64,000 nucleotides of DNA from Taenia hydatigena (taxonomy: Eukaryota > Platyhelminthes > Cestoda > Cyclophyllidea > Taeniidae). Positions 22,594 through 34,379 of the stretch are shown here, piece by piece (positions within the stretch are counted from its first letter, which is position 1; every line of letters begins with the position of its first letter). The notes under the pieces are model-generated. The model was not told where the DNA came from. It was given only the letters and a program-made list of their open reading frames with translations, and did not search any database. The DNA is taken from the NCBI GenBank assembly GCA_036345935.2, contig JADWOT020001577.1, positions 620,001-684,000 on the forward strand, read 5' to 3'. Position numbers and translations under genes: made by a program.

Positions 22594-24023
22594 ATGCCTC
22601 AATGCTCGTCGTCTGATACCCTTTCGACCGTGATGCAGGGTAGGATACATTTCTGCTTCACATTCGTCAGCATTTATTATGCTTTTGCACCAGTCATACG
22701 CAGGCTTGTTCAAACCTTCGCATAATCCATTGTTCAATTTTCTTACATCCACACCAAAGCTTTTCCGATTTCTCTTAGACTTAACCACAGCGAGCATTCT
22801 GGAGCCGTCGCTTACTTCCCAAGCGTTTCCACAGTCACCATGCCTTAACGCCAATGACAGGAACATTTACACTTGTGAACCGAGACAGTCCAACTACCTT
22901 GACTTCAATTCGATACCCTCATCACCGTCAACTGCCGCAGCAATGATATGCTCCAGCCTTTCTTCCACTTTTTTGGTAGATTACTTCAACGAAACGCCGT
23001 TATCACAATTTGAATGCGAGTTTAATAAACAGATTCTTTCGTTAGATTTGTCTATACATTCTTCCTCTCAACCAGCATCCTCATCACCACTTTCTTCGAT
23101 TAGTCAAAGTGGGGCGTTTTCACAGCCTTCTACCCCACCAGTCTATTTCAGCACTTCGATAGCACCTTATTGTCCTCCCTACTCTATTCCAATTCTACCC
23201 AGTGAAATTGGTCTGCGGACCTCCGATTGTCTTTCCTTGTGCCATTACCTGCTCTCCCAAATCCTCTCTAACACGATTAACAAATTTGTAAACGCAAGTA
23301 CTGTCAATCATACTGCAAATGTCTAGGGATTCCCAACTAGCGAGGTCCTCAAATACACTAACTGTTGATGCGCCGAATGACAACGACAAGAAGAACAACG
23401 ACCTTGCCTTTTGCACAATCCCAAATGAGGTAAATGATAAGGAGGTGTATGGAGAAGAGCGACGGAGCTGGAAATATGAGGAGTGTGGAAGGGCATGCAA
23501 CATCGCTGCCTCCCTGCCAACACATAAGTGGAGTCGCTCACTTTAATGGAAATGTCGCTTATGTGGTAAGGCGTCCGCGCGCAATTGGCTTCTTCAGGGC
23601 CACGGTCTCATGCACACGGGTGAAAAGCCCTTCCTCCATTCCACCTGCCAACATGCTTACGACGATCAGTCCAATTTGCGAGTGCATATGCAGGCACACA
23701 TGGAAGTGGAACGCTGGCGCAGTCCTCACTGTATCGCATTATTCAGCCGTCGCAGTTTACTCATCCCGCAACTGGCAAAGTGTCCATTTTCAATTTCGTT
23801 CACAGCTAACGTTACAAATGATATCTCCACACTTCCAACTTTACCACAGCATGCGATGTCCGTGCCGCTAACTCAACCGCTCGAGATGAAGTGTCAGTGT
23901 CAAGAGTTTCGTCATGTAGGAGTGAAAGAGGACAAGAGAGGAAGCATTTTGCTAGTAACAGCTGCATTTGTGGTCAGATCAATTCGAAAGGCCTTTTTAT
24001 TATTCAATAATGCAAATCATTAG
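22594..24023 (+). pseudogene. Snail/Scratch-type zinc-finger pseudogene (right arm)
   Basis: The more complete of the two arm copies. The N-terminal Ser/Pro-rich part is open from 22,679 to a stop at 23,324-23,326. Homology to the intact gene then continues in another frame (23,319 onward). Finger 1 begins WKYEEC, so its first cysteine is Tyr. A TAA at 23,544-23,546 replaces a serine codon before finger 2. In finger 3 the first cysteine is His, and the last finger has also lost its first cysteine. The TGEKP linker and [10 protein letters not shown] remain. These lesions are shared with the left arm, so the gene died before the inversion. The homologous start region lies near 22,594. No intron is needed in the alignment. 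Confidence 0.87.
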
Positions 24024-24179
24024 ATTCGTTGAGATGCAATCTGAGTGTTGGACTTTGACAATTTACGTTAATACTTCCATGATAGAATGGTGGGAATGTG
24101 TAAAGAAAAGTACATTCTCCAGAGGTGGCTGCAGCCTCTAAAAATGCTCCTGAAGTGATGAGTTCGTTCCTCCATCTCT

Positions 24180-24950
24180 CAATATTATTCTAGATTTACG
24201 ATTCGCCAGTAGTTCTTTCTTGACTGCTAATCGCTGAAGGCGTAAGGAGGCTTGACTCCTCTTCAGTCCTTCGCCACTGGCTCATATTGAGCAGATGTAT
24301 ACTGGAAGTAAACGGACAGCAACTTGGAGGTCAAGGTCACTCAAGGACTATAAAGACACCTAGGTTGCACTACTTGTTCAGTAGAACAGTCCTTGCGAAT
24401 TGGTCATCACGCCTGTGTGTATACGTCCTACACTTCTTCGCTCATCTGCACACATCGGCAGTCGCCAGTGTTATCTCCGAATAGCAAAGAAAGCTGTCTA
24501 AACCGATGTCGCTGTTAATGTCTCCTGACAATTCTTCCATGCCTTTCGTGATCGAGTGTCAATTGTGAGAATAGAGACCAGAAAAATGCTGCATCAAGAT
24601 TTACAAAGGAGTTAGTAGACTTCTTGATTTCCCTCGAAAAACAAAGAATGGATTCAAAGTTGCTTCCTGTCTCATCTTTATTATGGTTTCACTGATGGCA
24701 CATTCGCAATCCACAGCGCAAGTCTCGAGCAAAGGGATGATCAACATCAACTGTGCTGGTGTGGGAGACACCACGACACTTATTCTCCGTGATCTCCCAT
24801 GCTTGCTCTGCAGTCTTGAATTTTACACACTACAAATTTCCCTCATGCCAGCATCTCTGAAGTATCTGCGTTACCATTCTGTCACCTAGATTTGTCGAGT
24901 CTAGATGCGCATGCAACAACTTACGGCTTCATTAACCACACAAGTTCAGA
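24180..24950 (+). repeat. Block Z copy (right arm)
   Basis: Mirror of 1,386-2,156. An older diverged direct copy is at 32,400-33,280, recognisable in stretches such as GTGTATACGTCCTACACTTCTTCGC against 32,640-32,670. No protein family is recognised. Confidence 0.6.
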
Positions 24951-26026
24951 GTTATCTGGAGGAAGGCACAATACCACGGGAAACAGGGTGAACGAAACTG
25001 AAGTAGTAGTCTTCTGCCATGTTATACCTGATCGTCATTTGGGTTGGCGATTCTGGATGCGCGGTTTGAAGTGGTAAGGCTGATATTGAGGCAGTCGGTG
25101 AATGAGGAGAAATTTCTAACTTCCTCTAATCGTCAGTGGATTGGCGTACAAGGAATGCAAACGTAAACTGACCACGACCACATTGGTCAGGTTGGGTCTG
25201 TTCTACGACTGGTCACCGCCCAAAGCACGAAGTGACTTCTAAGGGAACGTGCCACTGTATTTAACTGCATTTGCTCTATTACCTGTATCAATTCGTAATT
25301 GCACTTCGATGAAGAACGCGGTCGCTACGGATGAGGCACAGTACTCAGTGATGTGAGTAGTCAGAATTCGCTGGTCGCCCTGTCAGTGATTCGAATACAG
25401 TGTCCCATCCTGTGGAATTATTGACGTCTTCGACTCACATTCTCCTCAACCATGCTAGACACCCTTCATATAGATTATGCTTAGAGCTTTCGGGATTCAC
25501 TTACTTAATTTCCTTGTAATTTGTCTTCTGTCTCGATGCCAGCTTCTCCGCGACATACCACGCTGCCAGAGTCGTCAGTTAGAGCGACGATCAGGCATTG
25601 CATTTTAGAAGATCAGACTCAACTTTGATCGGACTACTCACCGGTGCAGATGAGGATCTAATATCAGCAGTGTGTGAATCATATGGGAAATACAGTCGAT
25701 TGTTGTGACATATGTCCTTACATTAATTTGCCGTTGGGTGTTTGGATGGTATGACGAAGTCTCGCTTAGTAAAGCCATGCATTGAAACAGTTGACATTCG
25801 AGGGGGTAATTTTTGGACAGGCAATTTTGGAAAAGTAATGCGACTTTCAAGGCTTGCAGCGAATAGAACCTCGGAGTGTTCTTGATGCAACGGCGGTTGA
25901 CGATGACCGTGCGGTTGCATGCGGCTTGAGCAATGGGTTAAGGATGCATCCCCTTACCAAGTGCGCAGGCACTCAGCATCTATGGTGTTGAACGTCGTTC
26001 TGGAAAGTAACTTCAGCTACACATGG

Positions 26027-27479
26027 TTTGATAATCTGCTTGCGGTGTGTTTATCCCTCTGCCTGTCCTCCAAAGCGTGCTAATTCTGTGTGCTTCAACT
26101 TCTTAGTAAGGTCTGTTTTGGCAAATATATTGGACAAGATGATTGCAACTTCCATGGTCAATGGCATTTCTGGATGGAATAAGCATGCCTATATATGGTG
26201 TGTAGGGCTTCATGGAGTAGGTACAAAGTGACGTGTTGAATGGAAGAAAGGACCAAGTAGCTGTCGAAGTGATGCGGTGGGATGTGGTGAGTGATGAGCG
26301 AAGGGAATAAGAGAGGACGTATATTGTGAGCACAGTTGAACCGATGTGAGGAGAAGTGGTTGCTTCTAGCTGATGTTACGGGTTGATGAAGCGCATGCCA
26401 GTGCTTCTGACCGGCATTGATTTTTTCCCAATTTATCATTTCTTGGAAGTGCATCGATCTCTTTCGCAAACAACAGAATTTTATTTATAAACTCCGCTTA
26501 TAAAGGGATCACTTTAATTTAGTTGCGATTGCAGGTGGCGGGAAGACTATGAATGCATTATCTTCCCTTTTGCACGAGTTTAATTGCATTGTGGTGTCTA
26601 CAGAACATAGACGCAACCATCTGCTTCGTGGCGTTACTTCTTAAAACAGGCTATAGTTACTCGCTGAGTGGCTACTTTGGCAAGAACGAAAGCCGTAACA
26701 AATTGTGGAGGACACATGAAGAATTGGAAAGCCAAACATACTACTCCTACAAAGCTGTTTCATTGAGACAATAATAAGTGGGTCAACTACGCTCCGTCAC
26801 TGGCGCAAAATGTGGGCAAAATCAGAGTGCCAACCAATGGACAACTAGAGGAGCGTTTTATTCCTTTGACAAAAATGGTAAATGAGCCAAGATTTAAAGA
26901 GGCAAATCAAAATGAAAGATAAAAGATGAAAGAAGTGGGAAGTGGCAAACTCTGTGCATCCTCAAAACCCCGTACGGAGCAGGGAAAGAGAAGTCTCTGG
27001 TGTTTCGGAACCAAACAAACTGATTGGCATACCTAAGCGTTCGATGCACACAAAAGTGGGAATCTAATCTTCCACTCTAGAAACCGCTCTAACTTTTACC
27101 CCACTCAGCAGCACATTTTCTTCATTGTTTGTTTCTACATTTGAAGTGTACTTAAAACTGGAGCAACATAGTGAGAAATAGTGGAGGATAGTGTACAAAG
27201 GAGTCAGTGACATTCGTGGAAGCCTTTTTCCAGATGGCACGGTGGTTCTATCCGCGCATAAGGTCATCAGACAGTGACGTTTCGAAACCGACTAATTTAA
27301 GAGGCACTACGGAACAATCACGTTCTCAAGCACAGTCTTCTGCAACAAGGAAACTGAAACCCCATTTCGAATCCTTACACAAAATACTAAGAAATACCAT
27401 CCAAATGTGCCTCTTGAGTGAAACATCACTGCAAACGAAGTGTGGACATGCGAATGTAAATTGGTCTGTGCGTATGATA
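26027..27479. other. Unique DNA outside the inverted repeat
   Basis: Starts directly after the right arm. It contains short frames such as 26,158-26,469 (minus) and 27,207-27,692 (plus, 161 codons) with no known motif. Nothing can be assigned. Confidence 0.4.
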
Positions 27480-28760
27480 ATTCACTCTACCCTGTCATTC
27501 AAAATAACCCACTCTTACTGTTATCTCTGCTGCCGTTACTACGAATGTCACTATCCACTACTCCAAATCACTGCTGCTATCTGTATAAAGAGACAGTTGC
27601 AGAGGGATGCATGCATTGAAGTGGTTAGTCACTGTAGAGGAAAACTTTCAACCGGTACGCTAAGTGGGAACGCATATTACCAAACAGGCTAGTGACCACA
27701 GCAGTATCGTGAATGTGCTTCATGTCCGCGGTAAAGTAATTTTGAAAGACTTTTAGTTGACATTGACGCATGTCGCACGCGCAACAAATTAATTAGGTAG
27801 CGAAGGAGCTTGCAGCTGTGGTGCAGGCAAATCACTACCGGATGGTGTTAACAATCGATGTGAATGACTCTTTTAGGGCTGCTGACATGAAGAAATCTAG
27901 AACGGCCTTTAAATAAAGCTTTGCTATGACTTAGGTGCAAGCATTCACTTTAGAGCTGTGATTGGTCAAGGTGCACGCCACCCAATCGCATGGTGGTTGT
28001 AAGGCGATGGTAAGCCATAATTATAAAAGGCAAATCGAATGAAACCCTAATAGATGCTGTAAGGAGGAAATCAGTACTTTACAAAACAGCTTGAGAAGAA
28101 CTCATGTTGAGGAGGGAAAGTTTTTGATTTTGCAACGACAAAAGTCTGGGTGATGGAGAAAGGGGGATATATCGAATGAAACAGTGACAAACGAATGAAG
28201 CCGCTAAGATAAAGAAGGAACATTAGGGATGTGTTCGTCGCTTGGCTTACTGTTTTGATGGTAGGATAAGAAAATGTTTTCTCTTTTCGTTGTTGAAGCC
28301 ATTAGCCTTGCAGATCTGCGCATGCTCTCTGAATGACGCAAAGATGATAGGGGAAGCCTTACCGCCAGATCCTTTCTCCAGCTGACAAACTAGACACAAG
28401 AACACTGGACTGGATTTTAATAGCCGAAATTCAAAAGCATGTTAGCTGAAAGAAAAGCTTGTCATCAAAAAACATAGGGAATATTTTTATCTGATCTAAA
28501 TTGTGGAGTGGACACTGCACAACTGATTTTGTTTGATCATTCTATCAAAGGCATTGGTAATGCTGAGAAAATATTCCTTTTTCTAAAGCAGATAAGGTGA
28601 GCGACATAAAAAGGCTAAAACAAGAGTTCAACATGTACAGCAAGGCAGTCACAACGACATCACAAAATAAAGAATTGAAAAACAAATAGTAGAGAGAAGA
28701 AGAATGGTTAACCCAAAGAGAAGTGATTCTATGCACGCGCCAACACAAGACCGCACATCA
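27480..28760 (+). repeat. Dispersed repeat R, copy 1
   Basis: About 1.2 kb matches 34,380-35,520 over a long colinear series of landmarks: CTGTATAAA, then TTTAGAGCTG with CATGGTGGTTG, CCAGAT with GACACAAGA, and ATGTACxxCAAGGCAG. Part of it recurs at 50,640-51,150. No long frame is conserved. It is probably an old dispersed or duplicated non-coding element. Confidence 0.65.
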
Positions 28761-29838
28761 TCACTAATGGAAATCATCGCAGTCCTTCAAAAATAGAGAA
28801 GATTAAAAGCCTGCCTGGTTGCGCGATCTGTTCCTATTAACAGCGTAAAACTAAATGCAAATTACTTAAATACATAAATTATTGAAATGAAACATGTTTT
28901 TACTACAAAGGTTTATACCCTAGATGATAAATCCAGTTAAAATAATTTTACCCATTTGCATTCTTACGAAAATCCATTGAATAAAATTAGTCCTTTGGCG
29001 GCACGGTTACACTTGTGGCAGATCCATCAAAGAGGTGTAGAAGTAAAGAGAAAATGGAAGCTAAGATGATTAAGTAACGAAAATATTTCTGCACAGAGAG
29101 GAAGAGTCGTGCAATACATGAAAGACGATGGGGGATGTGAGAGAGGAGTTGGTGGATGGGGAGGATAAATTGTGCTTCTCATGCTTTCCTGCAGAAATAT
29201 TTCAAATCGTGTCCCATGGTAGGCTACGTTTATTTTTGAACATAGATGCTTCGCTTGCGAAGCCTTAAGTTCTCTGCATTTGTGAATATTTCCCACAGCG
29301 GATGAGGTAAAAATTTGCCCTTAATTATAAAATAATCCATCCTATCCTTGGGCAAAACAATTAGACCCCACTGTCGAAACCAATCGAAAGGCGAGGCATG
29401 GTTTCTGTTTTTTTGCATCCCCGCTTTCAAAATAACTACTTTATGTGCAGCTATCAGGAATGAAAACATTAAAAGGAGTGAATTGTGGTCTCGGAGCAGG
29501 GCAAGGCCTTGGAGCCCTAGTCTACGTCCGAGTCCGAGCACATGTCCATGTTCTACTCTAGGTCTGCGATTCCTTTTGCGTGTGGCGAGCGTAATTGTCT
29601 GAACGCGACTCTCGCCATGCAATCTTTTAAATGATATCAGCATTTAAACCTCATCACCTCCACTATTTACTTGCTTACGATTAAACCATTCCAAAATGGT
29701 GTGTTTTGGTAGACTCTATTCACTTCTTCCTTATCTCCACCAAGACTCAGTTATCCCTTCCTTTGCCTTCTCAATCGCAACGGTTCCTTCATCCCATTTT
29801 CGGCTTACTAACAATGATACGTTTTTGTTGTGCCCTAG
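28761..29838. other. Sequence upstream of the F-box exon
   Basis: A minus-strand frame of 137 codons at 29,230-29,643 has no recognised motif. No upstream exon of the F-box gene could be identified with confidence. Confidence 0.35.
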
Positions 29839-30009
29839 GAACAACTCAAAATCACAGACCTTCCGACTGAATCGGTACTCAGAATATGCGAATTTCTCAA
29901 TGCGGAGGATTTAGTGAATGTCTGCATCGCCATTTCCAGCTGGCGATGGATACTTTCACGTCGACCTTCCTTCATCCCTAATTTCCTTTTTCGCTTTGCC
30001 TCTTCCTAA
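29839..30009 (+). CDS. F-box domain exon of an unidentified F-box protein
   Basis: From a strong acceptor (TACTAAC branch-point match at 29,806-29,812, a T-rich stretch, CCCTAG ending at 29,838) the frame encodes about 56 residues to a TAA at 30,007-30,009. It contains the F-box pattern ITDLPTESVLRICEFL followed by NAEDLVNVC and SWRWIL. This matches the Leu-Pro, hydrophobic, Leu and Trp positions of F-boxes such as that of Skp2 and FBXL proteins. F-box proteins bring substrates to the SCF ubiquitin ligase through Skp1. The substrate-binding part is not assigned here. It may be on another exon through a donor inside this stretch, or the protein may be short or broken. A leucine-rich-repeat-like stretch at 47.5 kb is one weak candidate. 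Confidence 0.6.
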   Translation, partial: EQLKITDLPTESVLRICEFLNAEDLVNVCIAISSWRWILSRRPSFIPNFLFRFASS

Positions 30010-31074
30010 CCGTCACAGCGATAATTCCTCCATGCCCTCGAAACCATGCGTGAACTCATTCCACGTCAAGACACTGAGTACTAACTGCGCTTGAGGCAGA
30101 AGACAAGGCTATTCACACCATAACCAATGCTCTATAGTTCTAATATTTGATTGAATGCAACAGTGTTATATGCTGCCTTCTGATAATTTTGACAAGATGC
30201 ACTAGTTAAACTACTTTGCATGAGAAAGGTGCAAGCAATGAGACTTTTAGAGTGATAAATCGACCTGCAGTATGTAGAGGACAGCAAGACTATTTGCGGG
30301 GATGCGCACCTACATAGATAAAACATATGGGATTAGGAATCCCATGATCTTCTCGAAGAATGGAGGATGGCATGCTTAAATAGTGGCTGTAGCTTAAAGT
30401 GGTTTTAATGACAGCATAAATTCATAGATAGGTGAATCGATGTGGAATGGCTCTATCTCAATGGCCATCACCGTAGTCAGGAATGTTTCCCTATGTCTGC
30501 CTCTTTGTACAGGCTTGCCTGTACACCCGTGGCACCAACAATAGTATTGTAGTGATTCGCTCCAATGGGCCTTTATAAACGCAGCAGTAAGCGGATTTGG
30601 CACAGAAACGATCTCGTGCAAAAATCATTTATTGAGATTGGAGTTGATTCATCTACCTCGACCTGCACAATTTCTTTAGCTTGGTCATTGAGCTTATCGT
30701 TTACCTGTTCCAGACACACTTCTACTCTGCTCAATACATAACTTCAAAGCTTACTTTCCTTAATAGATTCCTCAGTATTTTGTTAGCATAACCTGAGACT
30801 CGGGGAAATGGTTCACAAATTTGTCTTGCTTGTGCTGTCTCATTGCTGCTAGCCTTATAAAGTTGAACCCAAAGCAAAAATAGAGCTCGAAGTTACATGG
30901 CAGTGTTTTATGCGTGCCAAACAGCCCCTCATTCCGTCTATTAGAGATGCGCTTTTTACCATCTAATAAAGTAGGCTCTCTCGCATGGACGATCATTTTG
31001 AGTGCATAAGCTTAGTCTAGCGACAAAATTGCGTCAAATTTTACCCAAATACATTTATTTTGCTACCAGCCTAC
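30010..31074. other. No recognised gene
   Basis: AT-rich sequence with short frames on both strands, such as 30,394-30,621 and 30,772-30,996 on the minus strand. None shows a family motif. Confidence 0.4.
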
Positions 31075-31195
31075 CTGGCAGGGTAATCTTCACCACCGGG
31101 TCAGTTAGTCAGCCACGCCGTGACCTCCCTCCCTCCCTCCCTCATTCGTGCGTGTTGTTTGAGATGTAACTAACGTTAAAACACCTGTTTTATAG
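31075..31195 (-). repeat. TGAC-type dispersed element, reverse copy
   Basis: The reverse complement has the same flanks as 12,480-12,830. Here the tract is a short GTCA/GGGA-rich stretch, with a run of CCCT units at 31,125-31,142 instead of a long TGAC array. It documents the unexpanded form. Confidence 0.55.
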
Positions 31196-32399
31196 CAACA
31201 AAGCAGCCCTATTTACATTCATCCTCTTAAGCTATTAATTCTAAGAAGCTACTCATTGTTGTCGATTAGCTCCGTCGCATGGCTAAAGCCCCTTAGAACG
31301 CTAGTCAGGTAAGAATAAAAAAGGTACCTAGATCGGCTCATTAAATTTTAAATTGCCACCTCAATAAGAGTTTCTTGTTATCACCATCCATAACTAGTTA
31401 TTTAGCCACACTTACTGTGTAAGTGCATATATGTACCTAAAAGAGACACAATATGCAGTTTCGCAACTTTTCAAAGGCATTTTTATGTATCACAGTGAGA
31501 ATAAGGACTAGTTGGTACTTGGAATGGAAAAGGGAGGTAAATAACAGTCCAGTAGTGGTAATGAGGATATAGGAGGTGAGGAGGGCCACTTAGAATAGTG
31601 TAGGGTGTGGAACGCATATCAAGATAATTGGTAATGTGCCCAAGGTAAGAGACTATGAGGATGCTATTGGCTTGATAGTGGCCATCAGGATATGGCTATC
31701 TCGCGCAAATCCACCCATTTGTGACTGATATCATGTTAAACCCGTACATTAGACAACTGGAACCTCTTATTAGTCTCAAAATCGCGCAACATGAAATCAT
31801 TTGATTGTTTACCCAGATGTAAATCCACGTAGCTATGTATGTAGTCATGGCTCACAGCGTCTTTTGCACCGTAGAGCCTGCTAATCAAATCGTTGCAGAG
31901 ATTTTGTTATTCCCATCTGAGGAAGAAGTTTTGCGACTCTAGGCATACGGCTGATTAACTGGTCACTCTCGAAGTCTCATCGCTCTCATGTCAAGTCACT
32001 CAACTCTTCCACCTGACCAGAACGAAACACATGGCTAGCTGCGTCCAACTCTGCTAGTAAAGAATTATACAGATGGTGGTCGCTTCTTCTGCTTTGAGCA
32101 AAGCTGATACAAACAACCTTGATGTGAATTAAGTACATGCAGAGTCACCTGTAAGGATCCCAGACTGCAACATGTTAATTTTAGCTGCATTTGCAAATAG
32201 ATCCCTTTCAGAGGTTTTTTCGTGCTAACACCCAAATTATCGGATGGATTGGGATGCAGGCTTAGGTATTATGCAAAAAATTTGCATTCGAACATCTACA
32301 AGAGAATATCAAAAATGCGCAAAAGCGAATCATGCTCTTTAAATGTGGCCACGACTTCTAAATAGCATTCACGCAGTATTTGTTCCTTCTTCCACTATT
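31196..32399. other. No recognised gene
   Basis: About 1.2 kb with no supported exon, RNA gene or repeat that I can name. Confidence 0.4.
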
Positions 32400-33280
32400 T
32401 AATATATTTTTCAACTTTGCGACTCGCCAGTATTTTCCTCTTTACCGCTGACCATGAACGTTCCAGAGAGCTTGACGGCTCCTTTGTCACTTCTCATGGG
32501 TTCATAGAGAGCAGAGATATCCTAAACTCGAATAGACACTTACTTGAAGGCAAAGGTCACCAAAAGGACCATAGAGACACTTGAACTACACTGCTTGCCT
32601 GTCGGGGCAGTCTCTACCTATTGGTCGGTCGTATGCGTGTATGTCTCTATGTGTACGTCCTACTCTTCATTGCTCACTTGCACACATCGACAGTGCTGAA
32701 GGTACTACCGAAATGTTTCGGTAAAGCGGTATCTGGTTGGTTGGGAGGAAGGGCCTTAACAGAACCCAAGTTGCCACGCCCAGAGCTCACGCTACAGCAT
32801 TTTTGATTAAGGCATTCTGTGCCTCTAAACTACATCTATTTCTTGTCAACGCTTTTATCAGCCAGCAAGGAAGGCCGTCTAATCAGATGTCATCATCAGT
32901 CTCGCTTGAAAATACTCCAGTACAATTTTTATGGTTGAGAATCTGTTGCACGGATCGATGGCAGAAAATGATGCTACGTGAGGGGTCACGAGAAGGGTTA
33001 ATAGACGACTGGATTTCCTTCAGACAAAAATACAGGGATCAAAATTGCTTCCAATCTCTCCTTCTGTCTAGCCTCGTAGATGTCATTGGCGAGTTTCAAG
33101 CACTATGCTAGGCACTGCATTTGTGATCCATTACGCGAGTCTCACACATACGGTCGTAAATTACCAAAACACTTATCCTCCGTGACCATCATATTTAGTT
33201 TGCAGTCGTGACCTCACACATATAAATCCTCTTCCTCTGAGTGTAAGCTGCTCTGAAGTACATGCCGTTTCATTCGGCCA
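32400..33280 (+). repeat. Block Z copy, old and diverged
   Basis: Colinear with 24,180-24,900 in the same orientation. Shared landmarks are GACTCGCCAGTA near the start, GGTCACxxAAGGACxATA, and GTCCTACxCTTCxTxGCTCA. Substitutions are much denser than between the inverted arms, so this duplication is older. Frames in it (32,621-32,806 and 32,737-33,111) are not conserved. Confidence 0.65.
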
Positions 33281-34379
33281 CTTCGATTTGGTGAGAAAAT
33301 TCCAAAGGAACCCGTAATGCCATGATAACAAAAATAGTCGAAACAGATAGGTGGCCTTTATTTAGCTGCTAGGCCTAATCATTCCTTTGCATGGCGACTT
33401 GGGGAGTGCAGTATAAATTAATGAAGCCTATAAGGAGACACTAAATCAAATAGATGAAAGATCTAATCCTACCAGTTGGCAGGTAGTTGGCCTATAGCTC
33501 ACACAACTTTGACCTTTCCACTACCGAAATCGCAGCCTTTCACGCAGTAATCTGAGTTGATCTTATCTATGATCAATTACAGTCGGATAAGACGTTTCTG
33601 TTCCACTGCTTAACTAGAGCACTTCTAGATAGGAGACGTTAAGTCGACTAGCAAGGAATACCTAAAACTGCATTGATACCAAACGTGTGCACCAACTTTG
33701 AATGGTGTCTCAAGTTTGCTAGATGATGTGCTGACATGCTTCACAAATGTGCGGGGTGAACACAGCGCGAATGTAGGTGAGCGCGTTGGTTTCCCTTATA
33801 TGTCTAGCGAAATGTTGGATGAACAAGAAAATTCTGCATCAAATGTATCTATCTTGCTCACGCCAATGCGAAATTCGTGCATCAAGAGGTAAGATCGAGC
33901 AATATATGCGTTAGTTTCGCTTACGTGCCTAAAGTGGTTGTAAATTTAGACAAGTAATTCTGCTTTTTTGCATCAATTTCGTCATTTGTCTTCAATGGTA
34001 GCACATAAAGTGATAAGGTCTTGCAGTACAGTGAACGATATTGCTCGTGATTTTAAGTAGTGGTGGATGGAGAAGGAAAATTCTGCTTTAAATGCATCGA
34101 TAAATTTTGCTTTATGTGCATCCATTTTGCTAATTTGTCTTGAGCTATGGTGAATGACGTGGATGTATTCTGCGTCGCATTCATCGATTTTGTTAAGGAT
34201 AAGTCATTTTACCTTGCCATTTGTAGTAAAAAATACGGCCACTTTGACTGAACCAAAGTATGTGGTTCTAGTGACCAATACAAAGACCGTGGTACAGCAG
34301 GTTCTTGGGAGCTAGACGAGTAGTGGGGCAGATAAGGCTGTTTTGTGACTATTTAAATAGGGATTGACGTGCTGTCTTT
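33281..34379. other. Unassigned, with degenerate internal repeats
   Basis: Between about 33,816 and 34,150 the phrases AAAATTCTGCxTxAAATG, CATCxATTTxG and ATTTGTCTT recur three times in imperfect form, spaced about 110-140 bp. This suggests a decayed short tandem repeat. No gene is recognised. Confidence 0.35.

Larger units (their letters stand above)
15643..26026 (-). repeat. Right arm of the giant inverted repeat
   Basis: Reverse complement of 301-10,328, with the inner end at TGCTGCAG and the outer end at ACATGGTT. It carries CKS B' (15,807-16,246), CKS A' (20,123-20,526) and the zinc-finger pseudogene (22,594-24,023). It is about 360 bp longer than the left arm, mainly because it keeps 295 bp at 22,658-22,952. 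Confidence 0.93.

Noticed and set aside
24287..24484. Possible conserved protein in block Z (24,287-24,484; 32,621-32,806)
   Set aside because: Similarity is at DNA level, frames break at different points in each copy and no motif is seen.
301..26026. Inverted repeat as a transposon with terminal inverted repeats
   Set aside because: Arms are 10 kb and carry host-type genes; no transposase, integrase or reverse transcriptase motif is seen in arms or spacer, and the ends show no target-site duplication.
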